A stretch of DNA of 64,000 nucleotides from Closterium sp. NIES-65 (lineage: Eukaryota > Streptophyta > Zygnematophyceae > Desmidiales > Closteriaceae), in the NCBI GenBank assembly GCA_948144175.1, contig CANXME010002523.1, positions 124,001-188,000 of the forward strand, in the 5' to 3' direction. The first letter of the stretch is position 1; every line of letters begins with the position of its first letter. Below the pieces are notes generated by a model. That model was not told where the DNA came from, made no database searches, and saw only the letters and a program-made list of their open reading frames with translations. This document shows, piece after piece, positions 1 through 11,139 of the stretch. Position numbers and translations under genes: made by a program.

Positions 1-36
1 GCGATCGTCTCGAAGACGAAGTCGACGCCAGACCGG

Positions 37-1443
37 ATGCATGCGAGGCTTGCACATGTCGGCATGGACACCATACGGAGCTCAGCGAAGAACGAGGTCG
101 CCACTGGGCTGGACCTCAAGTCGGCGACGGACGCCGACTCCCCGTGTGTCTCGTGCGTCGGCGGGAAGCTGGCGCGACACACCTTCCCCGACCAAGGCTC
201 CGACGCCGACGATGTGCTGGCCGTCGTGCACATCGACCTGTGCGGGCCATTCCGCGTGGCTGCCAAGGATGGCAGCCTGTACTTCTTGTTGCTGAAGGAC
301 CGCAAGACCCGCTATGTGTGGGTGAAGCCGGTCGCCAAGAAGTCAGATGCGTTGCAAGCCTTCGTACAGTGGCTGGCGGTGGCTGAGCGGCAGACGAAGA
401 AGTCGGTGTTGATGCTGCGATCTGACCGGGGAGGGGAGTTCCTCGGGAAGCAGTTCACCGACTTCGTGAACGGAAAGGGGATTGTCCACGACCTGACCTG
501 CCCATACACCCCGCAGCAGAACGGCATGGCGGAGCGGGAGATGAGGACGGTGGTGGAGTCGGTGCGGACAATGCTACTGCACATGGGCGTGCAGCACCAC
601 TGGTGGCACCTCGCTCTCCGGCAGGCCGTCTGGGTCCGCAACTGCCTTGAGAGGTCGGCGCTGCCGCCGGGGACGACGCCGTACCAACTGCTGACCGGGA
701 AGAAGCCCGACTTGTCGCTGGCGCGGGTGTGGGGCTGCATGGCGCAGTTCTTAGTCACCGAGCAGCAGCGTGGTGGGAAGCTGCAGCCGAAGGCCAGGTG
801 GGGCCTGCACCTTGGCGTGTCGGCGGCGAGCAAGGGCTGGGAGCTCCTCGACGTCGACGCCGACCGGGTGGTCACCACGTCGGATGTGGAGTTCTACGAG
901 GAGCTGTCTCTGGCCAAATGGAAGACGGAGTACGGGTCGGTGTCCGGCCGCTCGTCGCCCACCCCGCCCTCTGACACCTCGTCGGCGACGCTGCCACTGC
1001 TTGCCGAGGTCGGTGAGCTTGCTATTACGGACGTCGAGGACGTCCGCCCCCCTACCCCTCCCCCTCCGGCCCCTGCCCCTCCCCTCGTGGCCGACCTGCG
1101 TGGGCTGACCTCGGTGTCGGCCTCCGGCGATGAGGGGAGTAGTGGGACGTCGCCTTCGGCCAAGTGCATCGCCGGTGGCCGACGTGACGAGCGGCAGGTC
1201 AGCGTGGGATTGCAGTCGACGTCGACAGGGGAGGAGCAGGTCGAGAAGCAGGTCGAGGACCAGCGGCCGACAAAGGAGCAGGCAGCAGTGACGCCGACCA
1301 AGGAGCAGTCGGCAACCGGGCAGTCGGCAGGGGAGCCGACCATAGGGGAGAAGTCGGCTGGGACGCCGGCTGAGGAGCAGCAGGACGCTGAGGGCAGCGA
1401 CAACAGTAACGATGGAGGGGACGCCGAGGAGGTCCAGCCATGA
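37..1443 (+). pseudogene. copia A pol, integrase part
   Basis: The reading frame holds the copia integrase. The zinc-binding region is partly seen (HARLAHVGMD near the start, then CVSC at about residue 40). The catalytic core shows D in VVHIDLCGPF, D in LRSDRGGEF and E in QQNGMAEREM, so the DDE triad is present. After the core comes the GKKPDLSLARVWGC motif, then a low-complexity Pro/Ser/Glu linker to the stop. RT resumes in another frame about 60 bp further on, so the polyprotein is broken between 1443 and 1507. The first ATG shown is internal: the real frame begins upstream of the window or in another frame at the edge. Confidence 0.88.
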
Positions 1444-1506
1444 CCACGGCGTTCAGGCCGACTTCGGAGGCCGCCCGACTTCTTCGTCCCCGCTGCCTTC
1501 ACCACG

Positions 1507-3219
1507 GTGTATGACGTGGACGATGACGACGACCTGCTGTATGATGACGCCGAGGATGATGAGGAGTTTCCGGAGCTCGACCCTGACATGCTAGCCGACC
1601 CCGAGCACCGTTGGGACATCTCGACGATGACGGTGAAGGAGGCGTTGGCGAGCTGGAAGGGCCCGGCGGTGAAGGCCGCCATGGAGGAGGAGATTCGCAG
1701 CCTCCTCAACATGGGAACGTGGGAGTTGGTCGAACGTCCGCCGGGAGTGAACGTCATGAAGAACCGGTGGGTGTTGACGACGAAGTACCACGTCGACGAC
1801 ACCGTCGAGCGCGAGAAGGCGAGGCTGGTTGTGAAGGGCTTCACGCAGGTGTACGGCGCCGACTACGACGAGACGTTCGCGCCGGTGGGCAGCTACGTCA
1901 CACTGAGGATCTTCCTCAGCATCGTCGCCGTCCGCAACCTCAACCTGATGCAGCTCGACATGAAGAACGCCTTCTTGCAGAGCAAGCTCGACAGGGTGCT
2001 CTACATGTCCCAGCCAGACTACTTCAACGACGGGACCGGCCGGGTGTGCAAGCTGCTGAAGAGCCTGTACGGGCTAAAGCAGTCGCCGCTGCTATGGTAC
2101 TTGGCGCTCAATGACGTGCTGGTCGGCGCCGGGTGGAAGAAGAGCCAGGTCGACGAGGCTCTCTACTTCAAGGACGGAAAGGACGGAGTGGCCTGCTGGG
2201 TGCTGGTCTACGTCGACGACCTACTTGCCGCCAGCAGTAGCGCCGCGATGTTGAAGGAGCTGAAGGAGCTTCTGGAAGCCGCCTTCGAGCTGCGTGAGAT
2301 CTCGCCGGTGCAGAAGTACCTCGGGCTGGAGATCGTCCGCGACAGGTCGGCGGGGAAGCTGTGGCTGCACCAGCAGGGCTACGCCGACAAGCTTCGTAGG
2401 CGCTTCATCGACGAGGAGCAGACCGGGCGCACCCTGAAGACGCCGGTCTCGGTCGATGCCTACGCCGAGCTCACGTTCGATGACGAGGAGGCACAGGAGC
2501 GGCAGGAAGAGGAGTACCGGCAGAAGGTCGGCTCGCTGCAGTTCGCGGCAACGACGATGAGGCCGGACATCGCCTTTGCCTGCAGCAAGCTGGGGAGCGG
2601 CCTCACGGTGAGGAGCGACCAGCACTGGCGCGAGGTCGACCGCTGCCTCGCCTACCTCGCCAATACGCGCGACACCGCACTGGAGTTCGGCGGTGGACCT
2701 GAGTCGCTGGAGCTGGTCGGCTACGTGGACGCCGACGACGCCGGTGACAAGCAGAACAGGACGAGCACGGGTGGCTACGTGTTCGTCTATGGAGGGGCTG
2801 CAGTCTCGTGGTCGAGCCAGCGCATCAAGTGTGCGACGTTGTCATCGACTGAGTCGGAGTACGTGGCAGCCACCGAAGCCGGCAAGGAAGGACGCCGACT
2901 TCGCTTCCTCCTTGCAGAGTTCCGGCAGCTAGATGCCGGGAATCCGACCATCCTTCGGGTGGACAACAAGTCGGCCATCAAAGTCGTCGAGGGCATGGGG
3001 TTGACGGGCAACCTCAAGCACATGGAGCGGCGACAGGCCTGGCTGCAGCACATGGTGAAGCGCGGGAAGTTCTCGCTGCAGTACATCCCAACCGCTGAGC
3101 AGCCGGCCGACTTCCTGACGAAGGCGCTGCACTATCCGGCCTTCAACCGGTGCTCCGTCGCAATCGGCCAGGTGCGCTTGGCCGACGTGAGCGACGGCGA
3201 CAACGACGTGCAGCAGTAG
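1507..3219 (+). CDS. copia A reverse transcriptase and RNase H
   Basis: A long open frame of 570 residues carrying the full copia RT and RNase H. RT landmarks are NRWVLTTKYH, KARLVVKGFTQ, DMKNAFLQ, LYGLKQSP and the active site LVYVDDLLAA. RNase H landmarks are GYVDADDAGD, STESEYVAATEAG, RVDNKSAIKV and the terminal block PADFLTKAL. It begins with an acidic stretch (VDDDDDLLYDDAEDDEEF) that is probably the end of the linker from the integrase frame. It lies in a different phase from the upstream frame, so a single frameshift is the visible defect. Otherwise this half is intact, suggesting a fairly recent insertion. Confidence 0.92.
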   Translation: MYDVDDDDDLLYDDAEDDEEFPELDPDMLADPEHRWDISTMTVKEALASWKGPAVKAAMEEEIRSLLNMGTWELVERPPGVNVMKNRWVLTTKYHVDDTVEREKARLVVKGFTQVYGADYDETFAPVGSYVTLRIFLSIVAVRNLNLMQLDMKNAFLQSKLDRVLYMSQPDYFNDGTGRVCKLLKSLYGLKQSPLLWYLALNDVLVGAGWKKSQVDEALYFKDGKDGVACWVLVYVDDLLAASSSAAMLKELKELLEAAFELREISPVQKYLGLEIVRDRSAGKLWLHQQGYADKLRRRFIDEEQTGRTLKTPVSVDAYAELTFDDEEAQERQEEEYRQKVGSLQFAATTMRPDIAFACSKLGSGLTVRSDQHWREVDRCLAYLANTRDTALEFGGGPESLELVGYVDADDAGDKQNRTSTGGYVFVYGGAAVSWSSQRIKCATLSSTESEYVAATEAGKEGRRLRFLLAEFRQLDAGNPTILRVDNKSAIKVVEGMGLTGNLKHMERRQAWLQHMVKRGKFSLQYIPTAEQPADFLTKALHYPAFNRCSVAIGQVRLADVSDGDNDVQQ

Positions 3220-4330
3220 GTGCCATGCCCTCTTGCATGGCTGGTGCGGTGGACGACGTGCTGTGTGTTGGGTGCACGTCGACGAGCTATTCTCTGAGGA
3301 GTACTGCCGAGTAGGACTTGGGGGCCCAAGCGTGAACGCGGCAGGGGAGTGTCAACGGGAGTTGTGTATTGGCCCCGTCCTTGCTTGGGCGGAGCCGACT
3401 TCGTGGTCGGGTGTGAGGGGAGCAGCCGACCTGTAGCAGTGGGTGAGCTGGTCGACGAGGAGGTCGATCTGCACGGGGGACCACTGCACGGGCGCCGACT
3501 TCAGGGTGGCGCCGACTTCAGGGAGGTCGACTTGGGTGTCGACCTGCGGAGGACGTCAACTTGGTGACGTCAACTTGGGGAAGCCGACTTCGGCAGTCGG
3601 CTAACGGACTGCTGGTCGACCTGTTAGTGGTCGACTGGACCTGGTGGTCGACGAAGGAGGGGCCGACGTCGACCTCGACTCAGGACGCCGAGCAGTTGGG
3701 CGTCGAGTAGCGGGGCGTCAACTTCGTGACGCCAGCTTCGGGTGGCCGACGTGGGTGGTCGGCCGACGACTGTGCTGGTCGACGAGGAGCAGGTCGACCA
3801 GGAGTGCTGGTCGACGTGGAGCTGGTCGACCAGAGGGGATGTCGACCTGGAGGAGGTCGACCGATGGTGTCGTCGACCTGGTGAGGTCGACGTGGAGGTG
3901 GTCGTCGACTTGGGAGGTCGACGGGCACGTACGGGAGCTGCTGGTCGACGTGGTTGCCTGGTCGACCAGGTTACCTGAGTGACGAAGTGCTGCGGAGGAG
4001 TGCGACGGTCGCCCAGGCGAAGTTGGCGAGCCCGACCTCGGTGGTGGTATCCCGAGGTCGTCGTGGCGGATCAGAGGCAGTCGTCAGCTCGAGGTTGACG
4101 TGGTGTGTGCGCTGTGCAGGTGACAAGACTCTACGCGCCAATCATCTGCGCACAACTGCGAAGCAGGGTGCACTGCTGTCCTGCGTGAGCAACGCTGTCA
4201 CGCCGTCAACCTGCGACGCTGGCACGCCGTCGACCTTGCCTTGCTGGAGCGCGGTCGACGAAGTCGTGCTGGAACGCGGTCGACCAAGCTGCGCTGGCAG
4301 TTGGCCGACCTGAATGCTTGCTCTGATGTA
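3220..4330 (+). repeat. GTCGAC-rich tail of copia A
   Basis: About 1.1 kb after the RNase H stop with no credible gene. It is built from irregular repeats of GGTCGAC, GCCGACTT and related words; roughly twenty GTCGAC palindromes fall between 3440 and 4290. Similar words occur in the copia A coding region, so it is probably the 3' untranslated part and perhaps LTR of this family. Short ORFs here (Arg/Val/Asp rich) look like products of the repeat and not genes. No LTR terminus or polypurine tract was recognised. Confidence 0.55.
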
Positions 4331-4526
4331 GTCCTGCATTGCCAACTTCATTGTACCCCATTGTTCTGAACTTTTCCTAGTGAAACTCTTGCCAATTTTC
4401 CCCGTGAACTAGCAAGTAGTGTGCGTACAAGGAAAACGACTAAGGAACAGAGAACGCAGAGATCACACAAGCACACGTGCCTAGCCCGTAGCCTAGCTCT
4501 CGTTGCTGCAGTTATCTCCGCACAAC
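4331..4526. other. unassigned sequence between copia A and copia B
   Basis: Ordinary-composition sequence with no recognised gene. It could be the end of the copia A LTR or host DNA. Its right edge is the truncation point of copia B, placed by comparison with the homologous RNase H region near 31330, where the reading frame continues. Confidence 0.4.
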
Positions 4527-7128
4527 GTACTGCACAAGTAGCGCAACACCCTCTTCGCTGCAGCCATGTGCTCTGGTCGGTGTCTCCCAGGAGCAACATA
4601 GCGTGCCAAGATGCTAAGAGGGTATGCAAGGTCAGGTCGTGTGCAGGTCATCAGGTACATGAGGCAGCCCACAAGCTCTGGGTACGGGCCACTCGGCTCT
4701 ACGGACTCATCCGAAGACAGAGCTGAGAGCGAGTGACGAGTAGACAGAGGAGTGGCCTGAGGCGAGGAGTACGTGAAGTCAAAGCGCTGAAGGACCTGCT
4801 GCACCATGTGTGACTGAGTCAGGGTAATGGTGCGCTGCGCTCTGTCCCGGGTGATCTGCAAGCCAAGGTAGCTGCGTAGTTCACCCAGGTCTGTGCACGT
4901 GTGTCTCTTCTGCAGCTCGGACTTCACGTGGGCTAATCCAGCAGTGTCAGCAGTGGCATAGACCAAGTCATCGACGTACACGAGGATGTAGAACGGCCGC
5001 AAAGAGGTGTCGGTGCGCAGAAACATCGACGGGTCGGCAGTAGAAGGAGCAAACCCAAGAGCCGCAAGTGTAGTCCTCAGTGTGTCGTGCCACTCACGGG
5101 GCGCCTGGCGGAGACCGTAGACTGGCCGCCGGAGGCTTCACTGGGTACCAGGGGGAAACGACCCAGTGAAGCCAGGTGGGCGGCGCAGCCAGATCTCCTC
5201 GTGCAGGCTGCCCTGCAGGAAAGCTGTGCTGAAGTCAAGAGAGTGAAGCTCGTAGTCGCGCTGAGCGGCTATGTGCAGCAGCACCAAAAGAGTGGTCATC
5301 TTCGGGGTGGGAGAGAAGGTCTGAAAGTAGTCAACTCCCTGCCGCTGACTGAAGCCTCGAGCCACGTAACGCGCCTTGAAGACAGGCGGAGACCCCGGCG
5401 GCCGCTTCACCCTGAAAATCCACATGCCACTGACGATGTTCGCCCCAGGTGGGGGAACCTCGTCGACGTAGGTGCCCGTGGACTTCCAGGAAGCCATCTT
5501 TGCATCCATGGGTGACTGCCACTGAGAGGAGTAGGGACCCTCGATCGCCTCAGCGTACGATCGAGGAGTCGGGATGTCAGGTGCATCCGAGTCTCCCTTA
5601 GGGGCAATCAACGTGGACACGAGATGAGGCAAAGCAGCCGCAAAACACTGGAACTCCTCCTCCCTGTCCTCAAGGACGTCCGTGCTAAGAGCACACTCAC
5701 CCCCGACGGACGGAGGACAGACAGACTCAGACTCAGCAACAAGACTAGCAGCGTAGTCTAGACGACAGCGAGCAGCAAAGTCGACAAGCTCAGCAACCAA
5801 GGCAGACGCAGCAGTGGACTCAAAGGAAGGGTCAGTGACAACAGTAGCCAGGAGACGCGTGACAGTAGGACTGGCAGCACGACGAGAGTTTGACTCCGGG
5901 TCAGCAAGAACAGGAAGAGAGGACTCAGGAGGAGACGGCAACGGGACACGCAGAGGAGCAGTGGAAGGACGCAGTGCCATCTGGTGTTTGCCTGGGACCG
6001 CAGGAGGACGCGGGCGCAGAGCACAACTACTAGTGCGAGCAGCACGAACAGGCGACGCAGGACGAGACGCAGGCTCACGATGCTCAGCAAGACCTCCAGT
6101 GGGACCAGTGTAGGGAGAAGGAGAAGGAAGAAGGGAGGCGGGCTGTAACTGTGACTGCGACTGGACAGGCTGCGGACTCTCTAAGGGAGGAGCAGGACCA
6201 GTAGAGGGCGGGAGACCAAGAACCTGCTCGAGGAGCGGAACAAAGTACGGCCGCGGCCGCGCAGCGTCTCCAGAACCAGCAGGGACAGCACCAGTACCCC
6301 CAGCGGCAGCACCAGCGCCAGCAGTACCTCTAGCTCCAACAGTGCCAACCCCATCACCCTCAGAAGCACCAGCGCCAGCAGAACCACCAGCGCCAACACC
6401 CTCAGCAGATCCAGCTCTAGCAGGACCGGCAGCTACAGTACCGCCAGCAGCTCCAGCAGTACCTCCAGTAGGACCAACTCCAGCAGCCCCAGCAGCACCC
6501 CCAGTCCTAGCAGCTCCAGCACCGCCAGTACGAGTACCTCCATGACCAGCAGCAACAGTAGTACCTCCAGCTCCTGCAGCACGGCTCCAGCGCCAGGCAA
6601 ACCACTCGCACAGCTCCTGTGGAGAGAGTGGCTCCCGCCTCAACGAAGCACCGCCAGCGGCCACAGGAGCAGACCCAGCACCCCAAGGCTCCGCACCCCC
6701 AGACTCAGCACCCCCAGGCTCAGCACCCCTAGGCTCAGCACCCCCAGGCTCAGCATCCCCACACTCAGCAAACCTAGGCTCAGCACCCCCACGCTCAGCA
6801 CCCCCAGACTCAGCACCCCCAGGCTCAGCACCCCCAAACTTAGCACCTCTAGACCCGGCACCCGCAGGCTCAGCACCTCTAACAGTAGTCAACAGCTACC
6901 TCGAAAGGCTCGACTGCATCTACCTGGGACACACCTGACAGGGCAGGACCCTGAAGGGGGAGGGGGTCTACCGGGGGAGGACCTGGCGCAAGGAAGAGTG
7001 GCGGCGGGAGGAGGGGCGCAGTGTGGTAGGGGAAGAGACGGTAGTAAGGCACCGACTCGTCAAAGGTGACGTCCTGGGAGGACAGAACACGGCGCGAGGT
7101 GGGGTGGTAAAACTGCCACCCAGGCGCG
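4527..7128 (-). pseudogene. copia B integrase tail, linker and RT
   Basis: In shifted frames this continues with the SRRVLSSQDVTFDESVPYYRLFPY block, then an Ala/Gly/Pro-rich linker full of GGAE-type repeats, then RT from SYAEAIEGPYSSQW. RT motifs are KARYVARGFSQRQGVDYF, DFSTAFLQGSL, and, after another shift near 5140, VYVDDLVYATAD. It ends in LRYLCST, where the sequence departs from the family. The position 5750-5770 shows the uninterrupted CGTCTAGACTACGC sequence that is broken in E and F, so this copy serves as a local empty site. Confidence 0.85.
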
Positions 7129-8640
7129 TCAGGGGGGAAGCCAAGGAAGACGCAGGGAACAGCACGGGGGGACAGCTTGTCTGCAGACAAGTCGCGGACA
7201 AACGCCCGAGATAACCCAGACCCGAAACGCAGACGCATCTCCAACCTTCCCCGTCCACCGCAAGGTGGGGAAGGTCTCTGGCAAGGAGACCCGGGGCTGA
7301 AGGTTGAGCTGATGCGCTGCGTACTGAACCGCAAACGGCCACAGAAAATGGGGGGCAGCCGCATGGATCATGACCATGCCAATGCGGCGCTCAACAATCC
7401 CATTTTGCTGTAGAGAGGCCGGAAGCGTGAAGGTCTGGCGAATACCCTGTGCACGACAGAAGGCTCCCAGACGGGCAGAGGAAAACTCCCCACCTCTGTG
7501 AGAGTGCAGACGCAGAACAGGAAAGTCCGAGCCGAAACTCTCTCTGAGCTGGAGACGAGCTTCGCGGATCCAGTCGATCAACACCTCAGTGACGTCACCC
7601 TTGCTGCGCAAGGGGAAGGCTATGGTGTAACGCGAGTAGTCGTCAACCACCAACAGGAAGTAACGCTCGTGCCCCTGTCCACGGACGCGGGCGGGGCCCC
7701 ACACGTCCATGTGGAGAGTCTGCAGCGGAGCCTCTGTCGGAGGAAACTCGGAGGAGTGAGGGGCGGCGCGCTGTCGCCCCTCGACGCAGGGGACGCAGGT
7801 AGGGGCAGGCCCCGGAGGTAGGGGAGGGAGAGACCGGGGGAGACCCGAGACAAGGACACGGGAGGCCATGCCTTGGAGACGAGGCAGGGAGGGGTGACCA
7901 AGACGGTGGTGCCAAAGGAGAGTCTGGTGGGACAGGAGACGACACGAGCAGGGAGCAGACTCAGGACCAGACCTGGACGCTGCAACAAACACCTGACTCG
8001 ACGCAGGTACCTGGCCAGACTCAGCAGCCGGAGGAGACTCAGTACTAAGTGTGTACAGGCTCGACCCTGGCCGACGGGTGAACGTGGCCAAGTGTTGGCC
8101 TGTCCGAGCACACGTGCAGTGGGTCACCCGCTGACTCGCAGGAGTGAACTGGTCAACCCCCCTATCTTGTAGGTCAGCTCCACTCACCAAGTTTGTAGAG
8201 AACGTGGGGAGGTAGAGACCTGACAGGGTGCTAGAGGGGGCTGCCGGGCACGGTAAGACAGTGGAGAAGCTAGCAAGGACAGGACCCCCAGAGGGGTCCG
8301 CCAGGGAGACTGCAACCGGCCGACTAAGCGGCGTAAGCGTGGTGCGGTCTCGAAAGAAGGAGCGGGAAGCACCCGAGTCAAGGGTGAAGGTGTGTAAGGC
8401 CTGAGCCGACGTAGTACCTGAGAGAGCAGACTCACCAGCACCTGGGGCAGCAGACGCACTAGCACCTGGGGCAGCAGATGCACTAGCACCTAGAGCAGCA
8501 GCCTCACCAGCACCTAGAGCAGCAGCCTCAATGCCCGGGTTAGGCGGAACACACAGGTAACAGTCACCCTCAACACTAGCAGACATAGCATACGTGGCAG
8601 CAAGAATAGCATCATAGTCAAGATCAAAGATGGCAACCCC
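7129..8640 (-). pseudogene. copia B protease and integrase
   Basis: The open frame from 8586 holds an aspartic protease with the active-site block TFTLDSGASRSFF, then the integrase HHCC zinc domain (WHHRLGHPS, CVPC) and the catalytic core. The first Asp is seen in LHMDVWGPA and the Glu in QQNGIVERRIG. The second catalytic Asp is replaced: the block reads LHSHRGGEF where fragments D and E read LHSDRGGEF, a GAC to CAC change at about 7487. A further deletion joins MVM to IHAAAPHF and removes eight residues present in D. Integration activity is therefore not expected. Confidence 0.88.
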
Positions 8641-9932
8641 CGCCCTAGACAGATCTCCCCAGCGAGGGATCTCTGACGCCTAAGGGAACTGGTGACGCCA
8701 CGCGTCCGTCAGGCGGCTGAAGCAGCGCTGGGTGGAGTGCGGGCCCCCACACTGCTCACCAGCGCGGTCGCCGGTATGGAGGACGTAAGTGCAGGGACCA
8801 GTACCCCCACCGCGCTGACGCGCAGCGTACCACTCACGAAGCTGTTGAGGGGACAGGGTCTCACGACTGCGCTGCTGCTACTGGCGCAGACCACCACCGG
8901 ACCCACTGCTCTGCGCAGAGTCGCGACCAGCTCCACCGCCGCCGCCGCCGCCGCCTCCGCCACCTCCGCCGCCTCCGCCACCTCCGCCGCCTCCGCTCCC
9001 TCCGCCACCACCGCCGCCTCCTCCGCCTCCACTGCTGCCACCGCCGCCGCCACCCCCGCCACCACTCCCACCACCACCCCCACCCCCTCCACTGCCTCCA
9101 CCACCACCTCCACCGCCCCCGCTAGCCCCTCCAGCTCCCTTGCCCCCCTTGCCCTTGCCGGTGCGGCGTCTCCCGCTAGAGGCAGATGCAGCGCCGACCC
9201 CGTAGAAACCAACAAGTTCGGCAGCAGCAGCAGAAGCAACAGAGGGCAAGAGGGGGGAGGGGGAACACCCCTCAAAGACGGGGGTGCAAGGGTCACCACG
9301 AGAGGCTCCTACAGCGACTATGCTCTTCTCTGCTGATAAGAGGCGCTCCTCGAGGAGGTCAACGGTGAGTGTGGTGGGGCAAACTGAGAGGAAGTGGTCC
9401 CTGACTAAGCGAAGAGAGTCAGGGAGCCGGGTGACTATGTAGTAGAGGGTGATGTACATGGGGGGGGGGGGTTCTTGGCGCAGAACTCAGCAGGAAGCGC
9501 AGCGCGGTAGCGAGTGTCACTAGTGCGGAGGTGCGTAATGAGGTCAGCGACTGTGGGAAAGGCAGCAAGGTCAGGGAAGAGGTACGGTAGCATGAGGCGG
9601 CTCAGTGCAGCAGTGGCAGGGGAAGAGTAGTGTGCAACTAAAGCGCCGTACAAGGTCTGAGCACTCTTGTACTGGCTAAAGTGCGCACGCTCAGTGGTCG
9701 GTAAGTGGCGACGCACAGCAAGACGGGCAGCAGCATCGCGTGTCGCCCACTGTGAGCGAACAATGCTGTCAGCAGTAGCAGGCGGGGCAGGGGAGGCACC
9801 AGAGGTGAGGTCGAACATGGAGAGGCCGTCTGCCCTATCGCACTGGAGGAACAGCTGGAGGTCATCGACCCAGACCTCAAAGTCAACAGCACGACCCTCA
9901 GTATCTAAGGTAAGAACACTGGGGGTGGCCAT
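8640..9932 (-). pseudogene. copia B gag
   Basis: Begins at an ATG with MATPSVLTLDTEGRAVDF, the same start seen at 37358 in fragment H. The first 165 residues hold the gag helical domain (VWVDDLQLFLQ, FSQYKSAQTLYGALVAHY). At a run of about a dozen G (9460-9472) the frame shifts, and gag resumes in the frame that contains LPDSLRLVRDHFL and SAEKSIVAVGASRG. A Gly-rich, Pro/Ser-like tract from a GCC/ACC repeat follows, then a CCHC-like zinc knuckle, CTYVLHTG..EQC..PHSTQRC, near 8740-8790. Gag packages the element RNA. The homopolymer break makes this copy non-functional as read, unless it is a sequencing length error. Confidence 0.85.
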
Positions 9933-9944
9933 GACTGCAGTGGC

Positions 9945-10898
9945 CTAGCAAGGAGTGAGCTCACCAGTCCGAGTAAGTAGGGCCGGGGCGCGCCGGTAGG
10001 ACTAGTAGCGGCTCGACGGCAGGGCGGCTCGGTGGCTCAGCGGCTCGGCTGCTGGGCGGCTCGGGTGTCTGGCGGCTCGGCTGTCGTGCGGCTCGGCGGT
10101 TCAGCTGCTGGGCGGCTGGGCGGCTCGGCTGCTGGGCGGCTCGGCTGTCGGGCGGCTCGGCGGCTCGGTTGCTGGGCGGCTCGGCTGCTGGGCGGCTCGG
10201 CGGCTCTGCTGTTGGGCGGTTCAGCTCCTGGGCTGCTCGGTAGAGGCGGCGTTGGGGCCGCTAGGGGCGGCGACGAGGCCGCGTAGGGAGGGGAGCGGCG
10301 ACGGGGCCGTGTAGTGGCGGCGAACGGGGCCGCGTAGGAAGGGGGGGCGGCGATGGGGCCGCATAGAGGCGGTGACAGGGCCGCGTAGAGGCGGCGACAG
10401 GGCCACGTAGGGGCGGCAACGGGGCCGCTTAGGGGCGGCGAGAGGGCCGCTTAGGGGCGGCAGCGGGGCCGCTTAGGGGCGGCGACGGGGCCGCGTAGGG
10501 TGAGAGGCGGCGACGGGGCCGATAGGGGCGGCGACGGGGCCGCTAGGGGCGGCGACGGGGCCGCGTAGGGGCGGCGACGGGGCCGCGTAGGGTGAGAGGC
10601 GGCGACGGGGCCGCTAGGGGCGGCGACGGGGCCGCTAGGGGCGGCGACGGGGCCGCGTAGGGGCGGCGACGGGGCCGCGTAGGGGCGGCGACGGGGCCGC
10701 GTAGGGTGAGAGGCGGCGACGGGGCCGCTAGGGGCGGCAACGGGGCCGCGTGGGGGGCAGCGACGAGACCGCTAGGGGCCACTAGGGGCCTGGAAAGGGC
10801 GGCGAAAAAGACGCGACTCGGGCAGGAGCGACTAGCGCTCCGGTCAGAAAGGAAAATTTCAGTGGTGGGCCCAAGGAAGCGTTCCCACTAGGGAACCT
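9945..10898 (-). repeat. GC-rich repeated leader of copia B
   Basis: The stretch between primer site and gag is almost pure G and C on a repeated plan. Nearest to gag (10020-10240) are copies of GGCGGCTCGGCTGCTGG; further upstream (10240-10770) are copies of GGGGCGGCGACGGGGCCGC with CGTAG or CTAG joints. Reading frames through it are artefacts of the repeat. The same leader repeat occurs at 37359-37734, so it belongs to the element and not to the insertion site. A structured 5' RNA leader is possible. Confidence 0.75.
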
Positions 10899-10909
10899 GC
10901 TCTATACCA
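10899..10909 (-). promoter_or_regulatory. primer binding site for initiator tRNA-Met
   Basis: The minus strand reads TGGTATAGAGC immediately after the LTR CA end. This is the standard plant copia primer site TGGTATCAGAGC with one C missing. It marks the start of minus-strand DNA synthesis and fixes the LTR border. Confidence 0.75.
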
Positions 10910-11034
10910 TGTGAAGAATGAGGAATGGAATGAACTAGAAAGCAGGTGGGTACAAGTAGGAAACCTAGAAGTGTTGTACCCTATAGTGTCTACCCCACTA
11001 TAGCCTAGACAGACTATAGTATAAGAGTTTGACA
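10910..11034 (-). repeat. 5' LTR of copia B
   Basis: On - this 125-bp segment starts TGTCAAACTC and ends TTCTTCACA, giving the usual TG..CA ends. It directly abuts the primer binding site. It aligns with the 3' LTR of copia F at 30452-30581: both share a GGGGTAGACA block, a GGTACA block and a TTGTACC block. The right end touches a gypsy LTR fragment, so the 5-bp target duplication cannot be tested. Confidence 0.75.
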
Positions 11035-11118
11035 TAAATATGCATGATAAAATAAACCCAAGCTAGTAATAGCATAACAAAGTCCAAGCAAGCTAGCATA
11101 AGCCATCATACTCTCACA
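11035..11118 (-). repeat. chromovirus LTR fragment
   Basis: About 80 bp nearly identical to 17343-17432, the outer end of the chromovirus LTR, including the ATGCATGATAAAATAAACCC block and the terminal CATACTCTCACA. It has no associated internal region and is wedged between the copia B LTR and copia C. Confidence 0.75.
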
Positions 11119-11139
11119 CCCTCGCTGCCTAGAGCTTCG

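Larger units (their letters stand above)
1..3219 (+). mobile_element. Ty1/copia element A, 5' end outside window
   Basis: This is the 3' part of a copia-type LTR retrotransposon with domain order integrase, reverse transcriptase, RNase H, all on +. The element enters from the left edge, so its 5' LTR, gag and protease are not visible. The protein differs clearly from the other copia families in this window: the linker is Glu/Asp/Pro rich and the RT starts with an acidic run. It broadly resembles algal copia elements such as Osser of Volvox, but that placement is from memory of the family style and is not tested. No 3' LTR could be delimited. Confidence 0.9.
4527..11034 (-). mobile_element. 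Ty1/copia element B, 3'-truncated
   Basis: A 6.5-kb copia element on -. It reads LTR (11034-10910), initiator tRNA-Met primer site, GC-rich leader, gag, protease, integrase, RT. It stops abruptly after the RT core, in LRYLCST, so most of RNase H, the polypurine tract and the 3' LTR are lost. Fragments C, D, E, F and H belong to the same broad family, as judged by shared protein blocks and leader repeats. Several frameshifts and a mutated integrase residue show that it is dead. Confidence 0.9.
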
